Of a DNA stretch of 64,000 nt, positions 33,462-41,389 are shown one piece after another (within the stretch, counting starts at the first letter, position 1; every line of letters starts with the position of its first letter). Below the pieces are notes generated by a model that saw nothing but the letters and a program-made list of their open reading frames with translations, was not told the DNA's origin and searched no databases. The stretch covers positions 283,813 through 347,812 of the forward strand of contig CAVWDE010000010.1 in assembly GCA_963753685.1 (NCBI GenBank), given 5' to 3'. Made by a program: the position numbers and the translations under genes. Source of the DNA: DATAOG01 sp963753685. Its GTDB lineage: Bacteria; Pseudomonadota; Alphaproteobacteria; Geminicoccales; Geminicoccaceae.

Positions 33462-35216
33462 TTACTTCAGAATCAGAACCTCGACCCGCCGGTTGGCCTG
33501 GCGTCCGGCCAGCGTGTCGTTGGACGCGATCGGCTGCTCCTCGCCCCGACCCTCGGTCGACAGGCGGGCGCCATTGATGTCGAAGTTGTCGACGAAGAAC
33601 TGCTTGACCAGATTGGCGCGCCGCTGCGAGAGGACCTTGTTGTAGGCCGGCTCCCCGATCGCATCGGTGTAGCCGACGATCTTCACAGGGTGGCCGTCGT
33701 AGGCATTGATCAACTCGGCGACCTTGGCGAGCGTGTCGTTGGCGGTCGGCTCGATGCGGTCGCTGTTGGTCGCGAACAGACCCTCGCCCGGAACCGTCAG
33801 CGCAAGCCCCTGCGGCTCGACCTTGGCGCCGAGATCGACCAGCAGGCCTTGCACCTGCAAGCGCTTTTCCAGCGGCAGGGCGGCGGTCAGCCGCATCAGG
33901 TCCTGGTCCAGCGGCGGCTCGCCGGCATGCGCCGATTTGACCAGATCGAGATCGGCATCGACCGTGGCGGCATCGCTCCTTGTGGTGGCGGCAACTTCGA
34001 CCGCGGGCGGCGCCGCCTTGCTCGGCGGCGGCAGCGGTGGCGAGGTCAGGGATGGCGAGGCGGCGGGTGGCGAGGCCAGCGGCGGCGAGGGCCGGGACGT
34101 CGCCGCGGCCGGGATCGTCTTGGGGCCCGCAGCGGGTGCGACCGCGCCCAGGGCGGCATTCAGCTCTTTGATCCGGTCCTCGACCGCCTGCAGATTCTGG
34201 CGGGCGGCGTCGGCTGCCGAACCGGCGGCCGCCCGCAGTTGCGCGACCTGCTGCTCCAGATCCTGCTTGCCGCTGGTCACCTGCGCGACCTCGGCCTTGG
34301 CCGAGGCCAGCGCGGCGCGCAGACGGTCGGCTTCGGGCGTGAGTTCGGCGACCCGCTTCTGCGCCTGGTCCCGCGCGCTCTGCGCCTCGGCCAGCTGGTC
34401 GCGCAGGGCGGTCGTCTGCTCCTCCAGGCGGGCGCTCTTGGCGTCCGCGCTCTCAACCGCCGCCTGCAGCTGCGCGAGCCGCGCATCGGCCTCGCTGCGC
34501 GAGCTGGTCGCGATCTCGAGCCGTTGCTGGGCGTCGGCCAGCGCCGTGTGCAGGCGGGTGATCTCGGCCGCCGACTGCTCGCTCGTCTTGGTCAGCGAAT
34601 CGACCTTGGCCGACAGGCCCTCCTGGGCCTTGCGCGCCTCGGTATTGACCTGCTCGCGGGCGGCCTGGGCGCGCGCCAGGCTGGTATTGAGCTGGGCGTT
34701 CTGCCAGCGCATCGTGACCAGCTCCAACTCGATGCGTTTCGCGTCGGCGGCGGCATCCGAGGCGGCCTTGCTCAGCTCGGCGACGCGCGCGTCGGCGCCC
34801 TGGCTCGCCTGCTGTTCCTGATCGCGCTGCGCGCGCAGCGCGGTCAGCTCGGCCCGCAGCTGCTGATTCTCCTGCTTGGTCGCCTCCAGCTCCTTGCGCA
34901 CCTCGCTCGCCGCCGCCACCACCGTCGCCGCTTTGGACAGCTCCTGGAGCCGGGCCCGGGCCGCGGCCAGCGCGTCGTTGAGCTCGGCAAACGGCGAGCG
35001 CTCCTGGCTCGCGCCCGCGGGCGCGGACGTGGTCGCGCCCGGGGCCGGGGCCGTCGGGTCCTCGATCAGAATCACGTCCGCCGCCGGCATGACCGGCGGG
35101 CGGACCGGCGGCAGCGCCGCCGCTTCAGTGCTGAACAGTCCCGTGACAGAGACGGCCAATAGTGCATAGACCGGCAAGCCCTCCGAGACTGGTCGCGCTC
35201 GCTGTCGATCCGCCAT
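33462..35216 (-). CDS. OmpA/MotB-domain protein with long periplasmic coiled coil
   Basis: A 584-residue exported protein (ATG at 35216; a TTG three codons upstream is possible). A short hydrophobic segment near residues 16-35 (LPVYALLAVSVTGLFSTEAAAL) serves as signal peptide or anchor. About 75-345 is a continuous Ala/Glu/Gln-rich coiled coil. About 350-395 is a Pro/Ser linker. The C-terminal 110 residues form an OmpA-like peptidoglycan-binding domain: LFATNSDRIEPTANDTLAKVAELI, VKIVGYTDAIGEPAYNKVLSQRRANLVKQFF and GRGEEQPIASNDT..GRQANRRVEV. It probably bridges the inner membrane to peptidoglycan. No MotA-type or Tol partner is adjacent. Confidence 0.9.
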   Translation of the reverse strand: MADRQRARPVSEGLPVYALLAVSVTGLFSTEAAALPPVRPPVMPAADVILIEDPTAPAPGATTSAPAGASQERSPFAELNDALAAARARLQELSKAATVVAAASEVRKELEATKQENQQLRAELTALRAQRDQEQQASQGADARVAELSKAASDAAADAKRIELELVTMRWQNAQLNTSLARAQAAREQVNTEARKAQEGLSAKVDSLTKTSEQSAAEITRLHTALADAQQRLEIATSSRSEADARLAQLQAAVESADAKSARLEEQTTALRDQLAEAQSARDQAQKRVAELTPEADRLRAALASAKAEVAQVTSGKQDLEQQVAQLRAAAGSAADAARQNLQAVEDRIKELNAALGAVAPAAGPKTIPAAATSRPSPPLASPPAASPSLTSPPLPPPSKAAPPAVEVAATTRSDAATVDADLDLVKSAHAGEPPLDQDLMRLTAALPLEKRLQVQGLLVDLGAKVEPQGLALTVPGEGLFATNSDRIEPTANDTLAKVAELINAYDGHPVKIVGYTDAIGEPAYNKVLSQRRANLVKQFFVDNFDINGARLSTEGRGEEQPIASNDTLAGRQANRRVEVLILK

Positions 35217-35433
35217 GGTCCACAATCCGCTGTGCTCGGCCCGGCCCTCGTTTAGAGCGAGCCGACGCGTTGCCTACTTGACTGCAGATCATCGCGCGCG
35301 AGCCGGGCGCGTCAAGCCAAATGTCGCATTGGTTCAATTGCGACGGTCGCGGCTCAAGTCTGGCGTTCAATCTCGACCGGCGCCGGGGGCACCCGGGACG
35401 CCGGCGACCGCGCCGATTCCCGCGCGCGCCAGG

Positions 35434-37023
35434 TCAGCTGCGCCCGATCATCCGCCCCAGGCGGCTGCCGCGGCGGCCGATCTGGACCAGAGCGGTGAGC
35501 GCGTCCGGCGCGCCTTTGAGCAGCTCGTGGATCTCGGGTGCCACGGTGATCAGCCGCCGGCCGGCAAAGGCCTCGTGGTTGGGCTCGATCTCCGACGGCT
35601 GGTAGAGGTAGTTCACCATCACGCCCGCCGACTGCCTGAGCCGCAACGGCCCCCGGTCGGCGAGCCAGTTGAGACGCTCGATCCGGGCGCCGTTGCCGAG
35701 GTGGAAACGGGCCACCTGATCGAGCGGCAGACCGGCGCCGTCGCGCTCGACCAGATAGCGGGCGGCGGCCCGGATCAGGGGCGCCCTGAGCGCGTCGGCG
35801 AACTCGCCGTCCTCGGGCCAGCGACCCTCGGCCAGCACCGCCGCCAGGCCATCGCTCGCATCCGGACCATTGGCGGCCGGCCGGGCCGCGGCCAGGACGC
35901 GGCGCTGCTCCGGCTCCAGCCAGGCGTCCTCCGGCTGCCGCTCCAGCCAGGCGAGGAAGCCCGGCATCGGCGACAGGGTCGCGAACTGCTTGAGGTTGGG
36001 CAGATCATGGGCGAGATCGTCGACCACCTGTTTGATCAGGAAATTGCCGAAGCTGATCCCGCGCAGGCCATAGAGGGTGTTGGTGATCGAATAGAAGATC
36101 GCGGTATCGGCGCGCTTGGGATCGAGCCCCGGGCCGTCCTCGTCGAGCAGCGGCTCGATCTGGCCGGCCAGGCCCTCGACCAGCGCGACCTGGAGAAAGA
36201 TCAGGGGCTCCTTCGGCAGCGAGGGATGGAAGAAGGCGTAGCACCGGCGATCGCCGTCCAGCCGATGCCGCAGATCGCGCCAGGAGCGGATCTCGTGCAC
36301 CGCCTCGTATTCGATGATCTTCTCGAGCAGCGCCGCCGGCGACTCCCAGGTCAGCCGCTGCAGGGTGAGAAAGCCGACGTCGCACCAGGTGGCAAGCACG
36401 TGCCGGAAATCCTCATCCAGCGCCTTGAGCTGCGGGTCCTCGCTCGCCAGCGCGAGCAGATCGGCGCGCATGTTGACCAGGAACTCCATGCCCTCGGGCA
36501 AGGCGTTGAACTTGGTCAAAAGACGCATGCCGGGAGTCACCAGGGCCCGCCGCAGTGCGCGCTCGGCCCGCAGCTTCGCGGCCTCGTCGCTCGCCGACCG
36601 ATAGTGCTCGATCGCATCTTCGACCCGTCCGCGCTCAACTCCGAACTCGCGCGCCATCAGGCCGAAGAAGCGGGCCCGCCCGGTCGGGCTGAGGCCGAGA
36701 TAGGCCGACGCGATGCTGGCCGCGTGGGCCCGCGCCAGGACCTCGCCGCCGCGCGCCTCCAGGCAGGCACGCATCTCCTCGCTGAGGCGAAGCGCCGCCT
36801 CGGCCGGCAGGTCGGGATCGTCGCTGCCCACGAGCGGCAGTAGGGCGCCGGCCGCGATCTCCCGGAGCGCCCGGCTCCAGCGCCCGAGCGTCAGGCCGAC
36901 CAGGGACGGCCGCGCCGGCTCGGCCTCGGTGGGCGGTGCGACCGGCACCAGTTCGGTGCCCGGCAAGCTCGCGGGCAGAGCGAGGTTGGATGCGGCGGAC
37001 GGCGGGCTTGGCGCCTCGGTCAT
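35434..37023 (-). CDS. Malonyl-CoA decarboxylase
   Basis: A 529-residue enzyme starting MTEAPSPPSAAS (ATG at 37023). Motifs of the malonyl-CoA decarboxylase family are clear: AYLGLSPTGRARFFGLMAREFG, DFRHVLATWCDVGFLTLQRLTWESPA, CYAFFHPSLPKEPLIFLQVALVEGL, FYSITNTLYGLRGISFGNFLIKQVV, ATLSPMPGFLAWL and CRITICAL-region equivalents near the end with NGARIERLNWLADRG. It converts malonyl-CoA to acetyl-CoA and CO2 and appears complete. The first 55 residues are Ala/Pro-rich and probably a flexible extension. It is transcribed alone; the divergent patatin gene starts 286 bases away. Confidence 0.95.
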   Translation of the reverse strand: MTEAPSPPSAASNLALPASLPGTELVPVAPPTEAEPARPSLVGLTLGRWSRALREIAAGALLPLVGSDDPDLPAEAALRLSEEMRACLEARGGEVLARAHAASIASAYLGLSPTGRARFFGLMAREFGVERGRVEDAIEHYRSASDEAAKLRAERALRRALVTPGMRLLTKFNALPEGMEFLVNMRADLLALASEDPQLKALDEDFRHVLATWCDVGFLTLQRLTWESPAALLEKIIEYEAVHEIRSWRDLRHRLDGDRRCYAFFHPSLPKEPLIFLQVALVEGLAGQIEPLLDEDGPGLDPKRADTAIFYSITNTLYGLRGISFGNFLIKQVVDDLAHDLPNLKQFATLSPMPGFLAWLERQPEDAWLEPEQRRVLAAARPAANGPDASDGLAAVLAEGRWPEDGEFADALRAPLIRAAARYLVERDGAGLPLDQVARFHLGNGARIERLNWLADRGPLRLRQSAGVMVNYLYQPSEIEPNHEAFAGRRLITVAPEIHELLKGAPDALTALVQIGRRGSRLGRMIGRS

Positions 37024-37308
37024 GGCGGAGTCCTGAAGCCGTGGAGCGCGAGTGACGCATCCGGCGGCGCCGCGCCAGCGCGGTGCCACGGTACCGAAAC
37101 CCTAGCGTCGCGCCTCGCTACAAACCGTGAACGCGGGCGGCCGAGCGGGTCTCTGGCCCGGCAGTCTCGCACGCCGATCGCGCCAGAGTCACCCCATGCC
37201 TGAAGGGTTTTGGCTCGGAACGATCCTGTGGGAATGGTTTTGGGCATGCGCCTCGTTAACCGGTCGAGCGGTATCCTGCGGCCGAGCGGCAGCATGAGGG
37301 CAGCGAGC

Positions 37309-38367
37309 ATGGAGGCAGATCCGGCCGGAGGCTGGCGTCGATGGCGGCGTGCGCGCCGGCTGCCGACGCTCAACCTGGCACTCCAGGGCGGCGGCGCCCA
37401 CGGCGCGTTCACCTGGGGGGTGCTGGATCGCCTGCTCGAGGACGAGCGCTTCGCCGTCGAGGGGATCAGCGGCACCTCCGCGGGCGCCCTGAACGCCGTG
37501 GTCCTGGCCTCGGGCTGGCTTGCGGGCGGCAGCTCAGGCGCCCGCCAGGCGCTCGAGGCGCTGTGGCGGGAAATCGCGGCGCTCGCGCGCTTCAGCCCGC
37601 TGCGCGCCGGCGGCATGACCCAGATGGCGGCCGACTTCACCGCCCAGCTGCTCTCGCCCTACCAGCTCAACCCGCTCGGCCTCAACCCCCTGCGCCGGAT
37701 TGTCGGGCAACTGGTCGACCTCGAGCGTCTGCGCGCCGAGCGCACCCTCAAGCTGTTCATCGCCGCGACCAACCTGCGCACCGGGCGGGCGCGGATCTTC
37801 CGCAGCTCCGAGCTCTCCACCGACGTGGTCCTGGCGTCGGCCTGCCTGCCGCAGATGCACCAGGCGGTGACGATCGAGGGCGAAGCCTACTGGGACGGCG
37901 GCTTCGTCAGCAACCCGCCGCTCGCGGCCCTGGTCGAGCACTGCCGCGCCCGCGACGTGCTCCTAGTCCAGATCAATCCCGACGTGGTCAGCGAGCTGCC
38001 GCGCTCAGCCCGCGACATCCGCAACCGCATGGCCGAGATCGTGTTCGGACGACCGCTCGCGATCGAGCTGGAGACGCTCGCGGACCGTCGTCGCCGCGCG
38101 CGCTCGCCGCTCCGCTGGCTGAGCCCGGGCGCCCGCCGCCTGGCCCGCCACCGCCGGCACGTGATCGACGGCGGCCCGGTGCTGGCCGGGCTCGACCCGG
38201 CGACCAAGATCGATCCGGACTGGTCGCGCCTGGTCCAGCTGCGCGACCTCGGGCGCGCCGCCGCGGAGGACTGGCTGCAGGCGCGCGGGGCGGTGCCGGC
38301 CGCGCCAGCGCCGGCCGAGCCGGTTCTGCAGCCGCTCGAGGTGCCGCCCGTGGCGGGCTCCGCCTAG
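37309..38367 (+). CDS. Patatin-like phospholipase
   Basis: A 352-residue protein from the ATG at 37309 (MEADPAGGWRRWRR). Further in-frame starts exist upstream as far as 37210, and none has a strong ribosome-binding site, so the start is uncertain. The patatin fold is evident: oxyanion loop ALQGGGAHGAFTWGVLDRLL, nucleophile elbow GTSAG (GISGTSAGALNAV) and the dyad aspartate in WDGGFVSNPPL. It would hydrolyse acyl esters of phospholipids or lipid storage material. A basic, arginine-rich stretch precedes the catalytic domain. It closely resembles alphaproteobacterial patatins of unknown substrate. Confidence 0.9.
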   Translation: MEADPAGGWRRWRRARRLPTLNLALQGGGAHGAFTWGVLDRLLEDERFAVEGISGTSAGALNAVVLASGWLAGGSSGARQALEALWREIAALARFSPLRAGGMTQMAADFTAQLLSPYQLNPLGLNPLRRIVGQLVDLERLRAERTLKLFIAATNLRTGRARIFRSSELSTDVVLASACLPQMHQAVTIEGEAYWDGGFVSNPPLAALVEHCRARDVLLVQINPDVVSELPRSARDIRNRMAEIVFGRPLAIELETLADRRRRARSPLRWLSPGARRLARHRRHVIDGGPVLAGLDPATKIDPDWSRLVQLRDLGRAAAEDWLQARGAVPAAPAPAEPVLQPLEVPPVAGSA

Positions 38368-38368
38368 G

Positions 38369-38382
38369 CCGGCGCGCGCCGG
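38369..38382 (+). terminator. Possible terminator after the patatin gene
   Basis: CCGGCGCGCGCCGG is a perfect 14-base palindrome directly after the patatin stop codon and is followed by TGTTTGTGG. The stem is short and the T content modest, so this is only a candidate. Confidence 0.35.
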
Positions 38383-38476
38383 TGTTTGTGGATCGCCAGG
38401 GCGACCGCCGCCGTTGGTCCGCCGGCGGGCGCTGGCCGGACTCATGGCGGCGCGCTAGAGTGGCCCTGGAGGTTCG

Positions 38477-39718
38477 ATGATGCAGGATCTGTTCGCGGCC
38501 GCGCGGGCTGCGTTCGACAATGCGCATGCGCCTTACTCGAAGTTTCGGGTCGGCGCCGCGGTGCGCGGCGCGTCGGGCCAGGTCTTTGCCGGCGCCAATG
38601 TCGAGAATGCGAGCTATCCTGAGGGCAACTGCGCCGAGGCGAGCGCGCTCGCGGCCTTGGTCGCGGCCGGCGAGCGGCAGATCGTCGAGGCCCTGGTGCT
38701 GGCCGCGGGCGACCGCCTCTGCACGCCCTGCGGCGGCTGCCGCCAGCGGCTGGCGGAGTTCGGCGCCCCGGAGCTGAAGGTCCACCTCTGCGGTCCCGAG
38801 GGCTTGCGGCGGACCGTGAGCCTCGGCGAGCTGCTGCCGCTCTCCTTCGGTCCGAGCGCGGGCGGTCCGAGCGCGGGCGATGCCGGACCGGCGCCGAGCG
38901 CGCTCGAGGTGATCCGGACGCGGCGGCCGGCGTTCGTGCCGCGGGTCGGGCTGATCCTGGGCTCGGGCTTGAGTGGCATCGCAGACGCGCTCGAGGACGC
39001 CACTGCGATCGCCTATGCCGACCTCCCGGGCTTCCCGCGCGCGAGCGTCGAAGGCCACGCCGGGCGGCTGCTGCTCGGCCGGCTGGCGGGGGTGCCGGTC
39101 GCCTGCCTGCAGGGCCGGGTCCACCTCTATGAAGGGGTGCCGGCGGCGACGCTCGCGATCCTGCCGCGCAGCCTCAAGGCGCTCGGCTGCGAGCTCCTGA
39201 TCCTGACCAACGCCGCCGGCGCGCTGCGGCCCGAGCTGATCCCCGGGACCGTGGTGCTGATCGAGGACCACATCAATCTGCTCGGCCAGAACCCGCTGGT
39301 CGGCGCCAACGATCCGGCGATCGGGCCGCGCTTCCCGGATATGACGGAAGTCTATGACCTGGAGCTGCGCGCCCGCCTCCAAAGGATCGCGGGCCGGCTC
39401 GGGATCGACCTGCCGGGCGGGGTCTACCTCGCAACCCTTGGGCCCGCCTTCGAGACCCCGGCCGAGATCCGGGCGTTTCGGGCGCTGGGCGCCGATCTGG
39501 TCGGCATGTCGACCGTGCCCGAAGCGATCAGCGCCCGCCATTGCGGGCTCAAGGTGCTCGGGCTCTCGATCGTGACCAACCTCGCGGCCGGGCTCGGGGA
39601 GCATCCCCTCAGCCACGCCGACACCCTGACCCAGGCGGCCGGCGCGGCGGCGACGCTCCAGCGTCTCTTGACCGGCCTGCTCGAGGAGCTGGCGCATGAC
39701 CATCCGGACTTCAGCTGA
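38477..39718 (+). CDS. Cytidine deaminase - purine nucleoside phosphorylase fusion
   Basis: A 413-residue bifunctional protein. Residues 1-123 are a complete small cytidine deaminase: APYSKFRVGAAV, the NCAEASAL motif with zinc ligand Cys52 and catalytic Glu54, and PCGGCRQ with zinc ligands Cys85/Cys88. Residues about 124-140 form a Gly/Ser/Ala/Pro linker. Residues 141-413 are a trimeric-type purine nucleoside phosphorylase (PunA/XapA group): LILGSGLSGIAD, VEGHAGRL, GRVHLYEG, TNAAGALRPELIPG and VGMSTVPEAISARHCG. The fusion would deaminate cytidine and phosphorolyse purine nucleosides. GGAGG at 38468-38472 is 4 bases from the first of two adjacent ATGs and 7 from the second (38480). It overlaps deoC by 23 bases. 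Confidence 0.95.
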   Translation: MMQDLFAAARAAFDNAHAPYSKFRVGAAVRGASGQVFAGANVENASYPEGNCAEASALAALVAAGERQIVEALVLAAGDRLCTPCGGCRQRLAEFGAPELKVHLCGPEGLRRTVSLGELLPLSFGPSAGGPSAGDAGPAPSALEVIRTRRPAFVPRVGLILGSGLSGIADALEDATAIAYADLPGFPRASVEGHAGRLLLGRLAGVPVACLQGRVHLYEGVPAATLAILPRSLKALGCELLILTNAAGALRPELIPGTVVLIEDHINLLGQNPLVGANDPAIGPRFPDMTEVYDLELRARLQRIAGRLGIDLPGGVYLATLGPAFETPAEIRAFRALGADLVGMSTVPEAISARHCGLKVLGLSIVTNLAAGLGEHPLSHADTLTQAAGAAATLQRLLTGLLEELAHDHPDFS

Positions 39719-40517
39719 TCTGCTCCATTGCGCGGCCGCAGCGCCCGCGAGCCACGAGGCGGCAGCGCGCATCCTGCCGCTGGTCGACCTGACCGCGCTC
39801 GGCGATGCGGTGACCAGCGAGACCGTCGAGGCGCTGTGCGCCAAAGCGCTCGACGCCGGGGTCGCCGGGGTTTGCGTCTGGCCGCGGTTCTTGCCGATCG
39901 CCAAGGCCAGGCTCGCCCACAGCCCGGTGCGCCTGATTACGGTCGCCAATTTCCCGGACGGCTCGGACGACATCGCGCGGGCCGCGCGCGAGACCGCGGA
40001 CGGGCTCCTGACCGGCGCCGACGAGGTCGACGTGGTGGCGCCGATCCAGGCGATCCTGGATGGCGATCTCGGCCTGGTCACCGAGCTGGTCCAGGCCTGC
40101 CGCGCCAAGGCGCCGGAGCGGACGCTCAAGGTCATCCTCGAGACCGGACGGCTCGCGGAGCCGGCCACCATCGCCGCCGCGGCCCGCGCCGCGGTCATGG
40201 CGGGGGCGGATTTCCTCAAGACCTCGACCGGCAAGCACACGCCCGGCGCCACCCTCGAGGCGGTGGCCGTCCTGCTCGCGGTGATCGAGGAGGCCGAAGG
40301 CCGGGTCGGGCTCAAGGTCGCGGGCGGCATCCACACGACCCAGGAGGCGGCGCAGTATCTCTACCTGGTCGATCACTTCATGGGCCGGGGCTGGACCGCG
40401 CCCGAGACCCTGCGCTTCGGCGCCTCGGGACTGCTCGACGACCTGCTCCGGGTGCTGACCGTCCCGCCCGACCGGGACGATGACGACGATGATGACGGCG
40501 GCGCTGACGGCGAATAG
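39696..40517 (+). CDS. deoC: Deoxyribose-phosphate aldolase
   Basis: A 273-residue class I aldolase that splits 2-deoxyribose 5-phosphate into acetaldehyde and glyceraldehyde 3-phosphate, the last step of deoxynucleoside catabolism. It has LVDLTALGDAVTSETVEALCAKA, VANFPDGSDD, GADEVDVVAPIQAIL, KVILETGRL, the Schiff-base lysine in ADFLKTSTGK and GLKVAGGIHT. The C-terminus carries a run of eight or so Asp residues (DRDDDDDDDGGADGE), unusual for the family. It starts inside the 3' end of the deaminase-phosphorylase gene (23-base overlap), so the two are translationally coupled. Confidence 0.95.
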   Translation: MTIRTSADLLHCAAAAPASHEAAARILPLVDLTALGDAVTSETVEALCAKALDAGVAGVCVWPRFLPIAKARLAHSPVRLITVANFPDGSDDIARAARETADGLLTGADEVDVVAPIQAILDGDLGLVTELVQACRAKAPERTLKVILETGRLAEPATIAAAARAAVMAGADFLKTSTGKHTPGATLEAVAVLLAVIEEAEGRVGLKVAGGIHTTQEAAQYLYLVDHFMGRGWTAPETLRFGASGLLDDLLRVLTVPPDRDDDDDDDGGADGE

Positions 40518-40534
40518 GCCAGGCGTCGGACCGC

Positions 40535-41167
40535 TCAGCTGCCGACCCCGAAGGCGCTGCGCAGGCCGTCGAGCACGTACTGCACGGCCAGCGCCGCGAG
40601 CAGGATGCCGAGCAGGCGCGAGACGACGTGGGTGAGGGTCGGCCCGAGCAGGCGCTCGAGCGGCTCGAGCAGCAAAAGGGTCAGGACGCAGAGCGCCATC
40701 ACCACCAGCAGGGCGGCGATCACGATGGCCTGCGCCCCGAGGTCACCCTCGTAGCGCGCCATCAGGAGCATGATCGAGGCGATCGCGCCGGGGCCGGACA
40801 GCAGGGGGATCGCGAGCGGGAAGACCGCGATGTCGTCGCGCCCGCCGACCTCGCGGAGCTCGTCCGCCGAGCGTGAGCGCCGGTCGGTGCGGCGCTCGAA
40901 CACCATCTCGAGCGCGATCAGCAGCAGCATCACGCCGCCCGCGGTCCGGAACGCGGCGAGCCCGATGCCGAGCACGCCGAGCAGGCGCTCGCCGGCCAGC
41001 CCGAAGCCGAGCAGGATCAGGGCCGCGATCAGCGTGCCTTTGAGCGCCATGCGCCGCCGGTCGCCCGCCGCCATGCCGGCGGTGAGCGCCAGCAGGACCG
41101 GCACCAGCCCCAAAGGGTCGATGACCACGAACAGGGTCGTGAACGCGTGCAGGGCGACGTCCGCCAT
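40535..41167 (-). CDS. MarC-family integral membrane protein
   Basis: A 210-residue protein with about six membrane helices and the MarC/UPF0056 signatures FVVIDPLGLVPVLLALTAGM near the N-terminus, FRTAGGVMLLLIALEMVF and FPLAIPLLSGPGAIASIMLLM. The family is widespread but its function is unknown; the original link to multiple antibiotic resistance has not held up. It lies on the opposite strand between deoC and the SPOR-domain gene, and converges with deoC only 17 bases from it. It therefore interrupts the nucleoside cluster rather than belonging to it. Confidence 0.93.
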   Translation of the reverse strand: MADVALHAFTTLFVVIDPLGLVPVLLALTAGMAAGDRRRMALKGTLIAALILLGFGLAGERLLGVLGIGLAAFRTAGGVMLLLIALEMVFERRTDRRSRSADELREVGGRDDIAVFPLAIPLLSGPGAIASIMLLMARYEGDLGAQAIVIAALLVVMALCVLTLLLLEPLERLLGPTLTHVVSRLLGILLAALAVQYVLDGLRSAFGVGS

Positions 41168-41325
41168 GGCGCTGCCCGATCCCCTCCTGTCGATCCGCCG
41201 CCGGCGACCGATGCTAGGGCAAGGGTCGGCCGAGCAAAAGCGCGCAGCGGCCGCCGCAACTCGTCGAGAGGCGCGTCCGGAGCATCTTGGTTAACCTCGT
41301 TCTTTAATATTTTAGGTTAACTTGC

Positions 41326-41354
41326 TTGTGTAAAAGGCAAAAATAGTCTACAAT
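41326..41354 (+). promoter_or_regulatory. Sigma-70-type promoter for the SPOR-domain gene
   Basis: TTGTGT (41326-41331) and TACAAT (41349-41354) are separated by 17 bases and lie in the only AT-rich patch of this neighbourhood (about 41284-41354). The same patch has two GGTTAAC copies (41289-41295 and 41315-41321). Transcription would begin about 30 bases before the start codon of the SPOR protein. Confidence 0.65.
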
Positions 41355-41376
41355 GCCCTCGTTAGTCGCCCATGGT

Positions 41377-41381
41377 GGAGG
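41377..41381 (+). promoter_or_regulatory. Ribosome-binding site that fixes the SPOR-protein start
   Basis: GGAGG here lies 8 bases upstream of the ATG at 41390. An ATG six codons earlier (41372) overlaps this site and would lack one of its own, so 41390 is the likely start. Confidence 0.7.
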
Positions 41382-41389
41382 ATTTCCCG

